Part shown: in pieces, positions 5,586 through 8,741 of the stretch
Layout of the letters: every line of letters begins with the position of its first letter
Numbering within the stretch: the first letter of the stretch is position 1
NCBI GenBank assembly: GCA_900556645.1
Contig: USPJ01000033.1
Coordinates: 1-8,741 of the forward strand
Reading direction: 5' to 3'
Source: an uncultured Lachnospiraceae bacterium
GTDB taxonomy: Bacteria > Bacillota_A > Clostridia > Lachnospirales > Lachnospiraceae
DNA: 8,741 nucleotides
Position numbers and translations under genes: made by a program
Notes under the pieces: model-generated
Databases searched by the model: none
What the model was told of the DNA's origin: nothing
Seen by the model: only the letters and a program-made list of their open reading frames with translations

Positions 5586-8223
5586 AAAGGGACGGGGACA
5601 TTTAAAAATATTTTTTGGCTATGCAGCAGGAGTAGGAAAAACCTATGCTATGCTACAGGCTGCCCATGCCGCAAAACAGAGAGGGATAGATGTGGTGGCA
5701 GGATATGTGGAGCCTCACGCCAGACCTCAGACCGCAGCTTTGTTGCATGGACTGGAACAATTGCCGAACCTTGTGGTAGATTATAACGGTATTACACTAA
5801 AAGAATTTGATTTAGATGCGGCAATCAAAAGAAAGCCAACTCTGATGCTGGTGGACGAGCTTGCCCATACAAATGCACAGGGATGCCGTCATACAAAACG
5901 TTATCAGGATGTGGAAGAGCTGCTGAAAGCCGGCATAGATGTTTATACCACCGTCAATGTGCAGCATATAGAAAGCCTGAATGATATGGTGGCGGCAATT
6001 ACAGGGATCATGGTCAGGGAGAGGGTTCCTGACTCGGTATTTGACAATGCTTCGCAGGTAGAACTGATTGATATAGAGCCTCAGGAATTGCTGGAGCGGT
6101 TACAGTCTGGGAATGTATACAAAGAGACGCAGGCAAAACAGGCTACTCAGAACTTTTTCCAGATTGAAAATCTGATTGCATTAAGAGAAATTGCGTTGCG
6201 AAGATGTGCAGAGCGTATCAACACCCTTTCAGAGGAAGCCAGAATTAAAAACGGAGGGGATTATTATACCGATGAGCATGTGTTGGTCTGCCTGTCCCCT
6301 GCACCGTCAAATATGAAAATTATCCGTACAGCAGCACGTATGGCAAAAGCATTTCGCGGCTCCTTTACCGCATTGTATGTAGAAACCTCCGAGTTTGCCG
6401 TGATGGACGAGGAAAATAAAAAAAGGCTGAGAAGTAATATGCGGCTGGCAGAGCAGCTGGGAGCCAGAATAGAGATGGTATATGGTGAGGATGTGCCTTT
6501 CCAGATTGCGGAATTTGCCCGGTTGTCCGGTATTTCCAAAATTGTAATCGGAAGAAGCACCGCAACCAGAAAATCCATATTCAGCAAACCTACCTTGACA
6601 GAGAAACTGATTTCACAGGCACCGAATTTGGATATCTATATTATTCCGGACAGTACCTCGGAGATGGTTTACAGGGCAAAAAAGGTAAAAAGAAAATCAG
6701 AGAATTTATGGAATATAGCAGATGTGGTAAAAAGTATCGGAATGATTGTGGCAGCATCTGCCATCAGCTTTGGATTCTGGAAGTTGGGAATGAGTGAATC
6801 CAATATTATCATGGTGTATATTCTGGGGGTATTGTTTACGTCCGTCATTACCACACAAAAGATATACAGTTTGATTTCCTCCATTGTAAGTGTTTTTGTG
6901 TTTAACTTTTTATTTACAGAACCGAGATATACCTTGCTTGCTTATGAAAAAGATTATCCGATAACCTTTGTTACGATGTTTGTGGCTGCCTTTCTGACTG
7001 GAACGTTGGCAATTAAATTAAAGAAACAGGCAAAACAGGCTGCACAGGCAGCCTATCGGACAAAAATACTGTTTGATACCAATCAGCTTTTAGAGGGAGT
7101 CAAAGAAAAAGAAGAAATTACCACCGTAACGGTTACCCAGCTCATTAAACTGCTGAATAGGGATATGGTGATTTATCTGGCGGAAAAAGAAAATTTATCT
7201 GCACCGAAATTTTTCTCCGTAGACGGGGAGACAGCCAGTGAGGAATATCTGTCGGAAAATGAAAAAGCTGTTGCCTTCTGGGTATTGAAAAATAACAAGC
7301 ATGCAGGAGCAACCACAGATACGCTTTCAGATGCAAAATGTTTATATCTGTCCATACGAACCAGCAATGCCGTATATGGAGTCATCGGAATCGTAATTGG
7401 AGATATGCCGTTGGATTCCTTTGAAAAAAGTATCCTGCTGTCTATTTTAGGAGAGTGTGCCTTGGCTCTTGAGAACGAGAAGAATGGAAGAGAAAAGACA
7501 GAGGCGGCATTGGTGGCACAGAAGGAACAGTTGAGGGCAAATCTGCTCCGTTCCATTTCCCATGATTTGCGTACTCCGTTGACCTCCATATCCGGGAATG
7601 CCAGCAATTTGCTGTCCAATGGAGAAAAGTTTGATGCCGATACCAAAAAGCAGCTATATTCAGATATTTATGATGATTCCATGTGGCTTATTAATCTGGT
7701 GGAAAATCTGCTTTCTGTAACAAGAATTGAAGAGGGAAGATTGAATATCAATTTATCAACGGAGCTTTTGGATGAAATCATTACAGAAGCATTACATCAT
7801 ATCAGCAGAAAGAAAGTGGAGCATAAGATTTCTTTTCAGGCATCCGAGGAGTTTATTCTGGTAAAAGTGGATGCAAGATTGATTATGCAGGTGATTATCA
7901 ATATCGTGGACAATGCCATTAAATATACACAGAAAGATTCGGAAATCGTAATTACCACGCGGAAACAGAATCATAAGGCGGTTGTTTGTATTGCAGATAA
8001 CGGAGGCGGAATTTCCGATGACGTAAAACCGTATATATTTGATATGTTTTACAGTGGGGCAAAGAGCATTGCCGACAGCAGACGAAGTCTGGGTCTGGGA
8101 TTATCTCTTTGTAAATCAATTATTACAGCCCACGGAGGAGATATAGAGGTTTCGGACAACAGGCCTCATGGAGCGGTGTTTACATTTTCTTTGCCAATAG
8201 AGGAGGTGGATTTACATGAATAA
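5524..8223 (+). CDS. kdpD: Osmosensitive K+ channel sensor histidine kinase KdpD
   Basis: KdpD is a membrane sensor kinase/phosphatase that phosphorylates KdpE on K+ limitation or osmotic stress. It has 899 residues from ATG 5524 (E. coli 894), so it is complete. The N-terminal KdpD domain has the Walker A GYAAGVGKT (32-40), the Walker B-like LMLVDELAH (107-115) and GIDV-TTVNVQH-ESLND (137-154). A universal-stress-protein domain spans about 251-376. Four closely spaced membrane helices lie at about 400-497, followed by a basic stretch (K498, K500, K501, K504) where E. coli has its regulatory arginine cluster. A GAF-like domain covers about 515-650. DHp has SISHDLRTPLTSISG with phospho-acceptor H680. 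The ATPase domain has the N box IINIVDNAIKYT (N793, N797), ADNGGGI (824-830) and LGLGL (856-860). All key residues are present. The last 8 nt overlap kdpE. Confidence 0.97.
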   Translation: MEENRQNPEQLLQAVKREENEKGRGHLKIFFGYAAGVGKTYAMLQAAHAAKQRGIDVVAGYVEPHARPQTAALLHGLEQLPNLVVDYNGITLKEFDLDAAIKRKPTLMLVDELAHTNAQGCRHTKRYQDVEELLKAGIDVYTTVNVQHIESLNDMVAAITGIMVRERVPDSVFDNASQVELIDIEPQELLERLQSGNVYKETQAKQATQNFFQIENLIALREIALRRCAERINTLSEEARIKNGGDYYTDEHVLVCLSPAPSNMKIIRTAARMAKAFRGSFTALYVETSEFAVMDEENKKRLRSNMRLAEQLGARIEMVYGEDVPFQIAEFARLSGISKIVIGRSTATRKSIFSKPTLTEKLISQAPNLDIYIIPDSTSEMVYRAKKVKRKSENLWNIADVVKSIGMIVAASAISFGFWKLGMSESNIIMVYILGVLFTSVITTQKIYSLISSIVSVFVFNFLFTEPRYTLLAYEKDYPITFVTMFVAAFLTGTLAIKLKKQAKQAAQAAYRTKILFDTNQLLEGVKEKEEITTVTVTQLIKLLNRDMVIYLAEKENLSAPKFFSVDGETASEEYLSENEKAVAFWVLKNNKHAGATTDTLSDAKCLYLSIRTSNAVYGVIGIVIGDMPLDSFEKSILLSILGECALALENEKNGREKTEAALVAQKEQLRANLLRSISHDLRTPLTSISGNASNLLSNGEKFDADTKKQLYSDIYDDSMWLINLVENLLSVTRIEEGRLNINLSTELLDEIITEALHHISRKKVEHKISFQASEEFILVKVDARLIMQVIINIVDNAIKYTQKDSEIVITTRKQNHKAVVCIADNGGGISDDVKPYIFDMFYSGAKSIADSRRSLGLGLSLCKSIITAHGGDIEVSDNRPHGAVFTFSLPIEEVDLHE
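8201..8208 (+). promoter_or_regulatory. Strong Shine-Dalgarno of kdpE
   Basis: AGGAGGTG within the kdpD 3' end lies 7 nt before ATG 8216 and fixes the start of the response regulator. Confidence 0.85.
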
Positions 8224-8741
8224 AACATTGATTTTGGTGGTGGAAGATGACAGACCGGTACAAAATCTTATGATAACAACCTTGAAAGCACACGATTACA
8301 AATATTTGACTGCGATGAACGGAGAAACTGCGATTTTGGAAGCTTCTTCTCATAATCCGGATATTATTTTACTGGATTTGGGATTGCCGGATATGGATGG
8401 AATCGAAGTGATAAAAAAAATCCGTACGTGGTCCAATGTGCCAATTATAGTCATCAGTGCCAGAAGCGAAGACACGGATAAAGTGGATGCATTGGATGCC
8501 GGGGCAGACGATTATCTGACCAAGCCGTTTCGCCCGACGGTGCTTCTGATGCGTGTCAAAGCGCTTCTCCGGCGAGTGGATATGGAGCGCGGAGGCGACC
8601 CGATGGACAGGGACATTACCGTCGGAGATCTGCGTTTCTCCGGTGATGAGAAGCGGCTTTTCTGCAGAGAAAAACCTCTTGCGCTTTCCCCGAACGAGCT
8701 GAAAATGCTCATTTTTCTTATGCGGGGTGAGGGTAAAGCCT
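8216..8741 (+). CDS. kdpE: OmpR-family response regulator KdpE, N-terminal part (3' end outside window; possibly chimeric)
   Basis: This is the cognate DNA-binding partner of KdpD. The 175 visible residues start at an ATG overlapping the kdpD stop by 8 nt. The receiver domain is complete: an acidic pocket in VVEDD (8-12), phospho-acceptor D54 in LLDLGLPDMDG, switch S81, and DDYLTKPF (98-105) with K103. Up to there it is a typical clostridial KdpE. From residue 106 onward (about nt 8531) the sequence reads RPTVLLMRVKALLRRV and then a linker and winged-helix start (VGDLRFSGDEKRLFC, LSPNELKML). In KdpE I would expect SVEELLARLRV, and later L-PIEYKLL. GC and codon use change at the same place (leucine TTR 9 of 12 before, 0 of 11 after; arginine CGN 8 of 10 after). 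The C-terminal half may come from another OmpR-family regulator. Call of receiver as KdpE: high; identity of the effector part: uncertain. Confidence 0.85.
   Translation, partial: MNKTLILVVEDDRPVQNLMITTLKAHDYKYLTAMNGETAILEASSHNPDIILLDLGLPDMDGIEVIKKIRTWSNVPIIVISARSEDTDKVDALDAGADDYLTKPFRPTVLLMRVKALLRRVDMERGGDPMDRDITVGDLRFSGDEKRLFCREKPLALSPNELKMLIFLMRGEGKA

Noticed and set aside
7173..7646. 157-codon reverse-strand ORF inside kdpD
   Set aside because: It lies wholly opposite a well-conserved kinase gene, has no recognisable domain, and its composition is that of a complement of coding sequence.

Overview
The window is one stretch of a potassium-uptake operon, with every gene on the + strand. 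From left to right it holds the 3' end of kdpA, then kdpB, kdpC, a KtrB/TrkH-type K+ channel subunit, its KtrA-type RCK regulator, a small single-pass membrane protein, kdpD, and the 5' part of a kdpE-like response regulator cut by the window edge. The organism is probably a low-to-mid GC Firmicute of the class Clostridia, most likely Lachnospiraceae-like. The evidence is consistently strong AGGAGG-type ribosome binding sites, mostly AGA arginine and TTR leucine codons, and clostridial-looking Kdp protein sequences. This placement rests on sequence feel, since no database search could be run.

Positions 1-3207 hold kdpA (partial), kdpB and kdpC, the structural subunits of the ATP-driven high-affinity KdpFABC K+ pump. 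The 133-bp gap after kdpC (3208-3340) is the only sizeable non-coding stretch; it contains a perfect 17-bp inverted repeat around a 46-nt spacer. Positions 3341-5362 hold ktrB and ktrA, a complete second, mechanistically different K+ uptake system. A 63-codon membrane micro-ORF at 5394-5585 carries a very strong RBS and runs 62 nt into kdpD. kdpD (5524-8223) is a full-length sensor kinase, and it overlaps kdpE by 8 nt.

The likely logic is that KdpD/KdpE senses K+ limitation or turgor stress and drives an operon containing both the Kdp pump and a Ktr channel. Both KdpD (USP domain) and KtrA (RCK_C domain) belong to families that can bind cyclic di-AMP, so the locus could be a shared c-di-AMP control point. 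This is inference.

The most unusual observation is at the right end. The KdpE reading frame is ordinary through the receiver motif DDYLTKPF (ending near 8530). It then changes abruptly in protein family character, GC content (about 41% to about 58%), leucine codons (9 of 12 TTR before, 0 of 11 after) and arginine codons. This points to a chimera, either natural recombination or an assembly join inside a conserved receiver motif. Otherwise the window is a well-conserved K+ homeostasis locus; I do not see a wholly new system in it.
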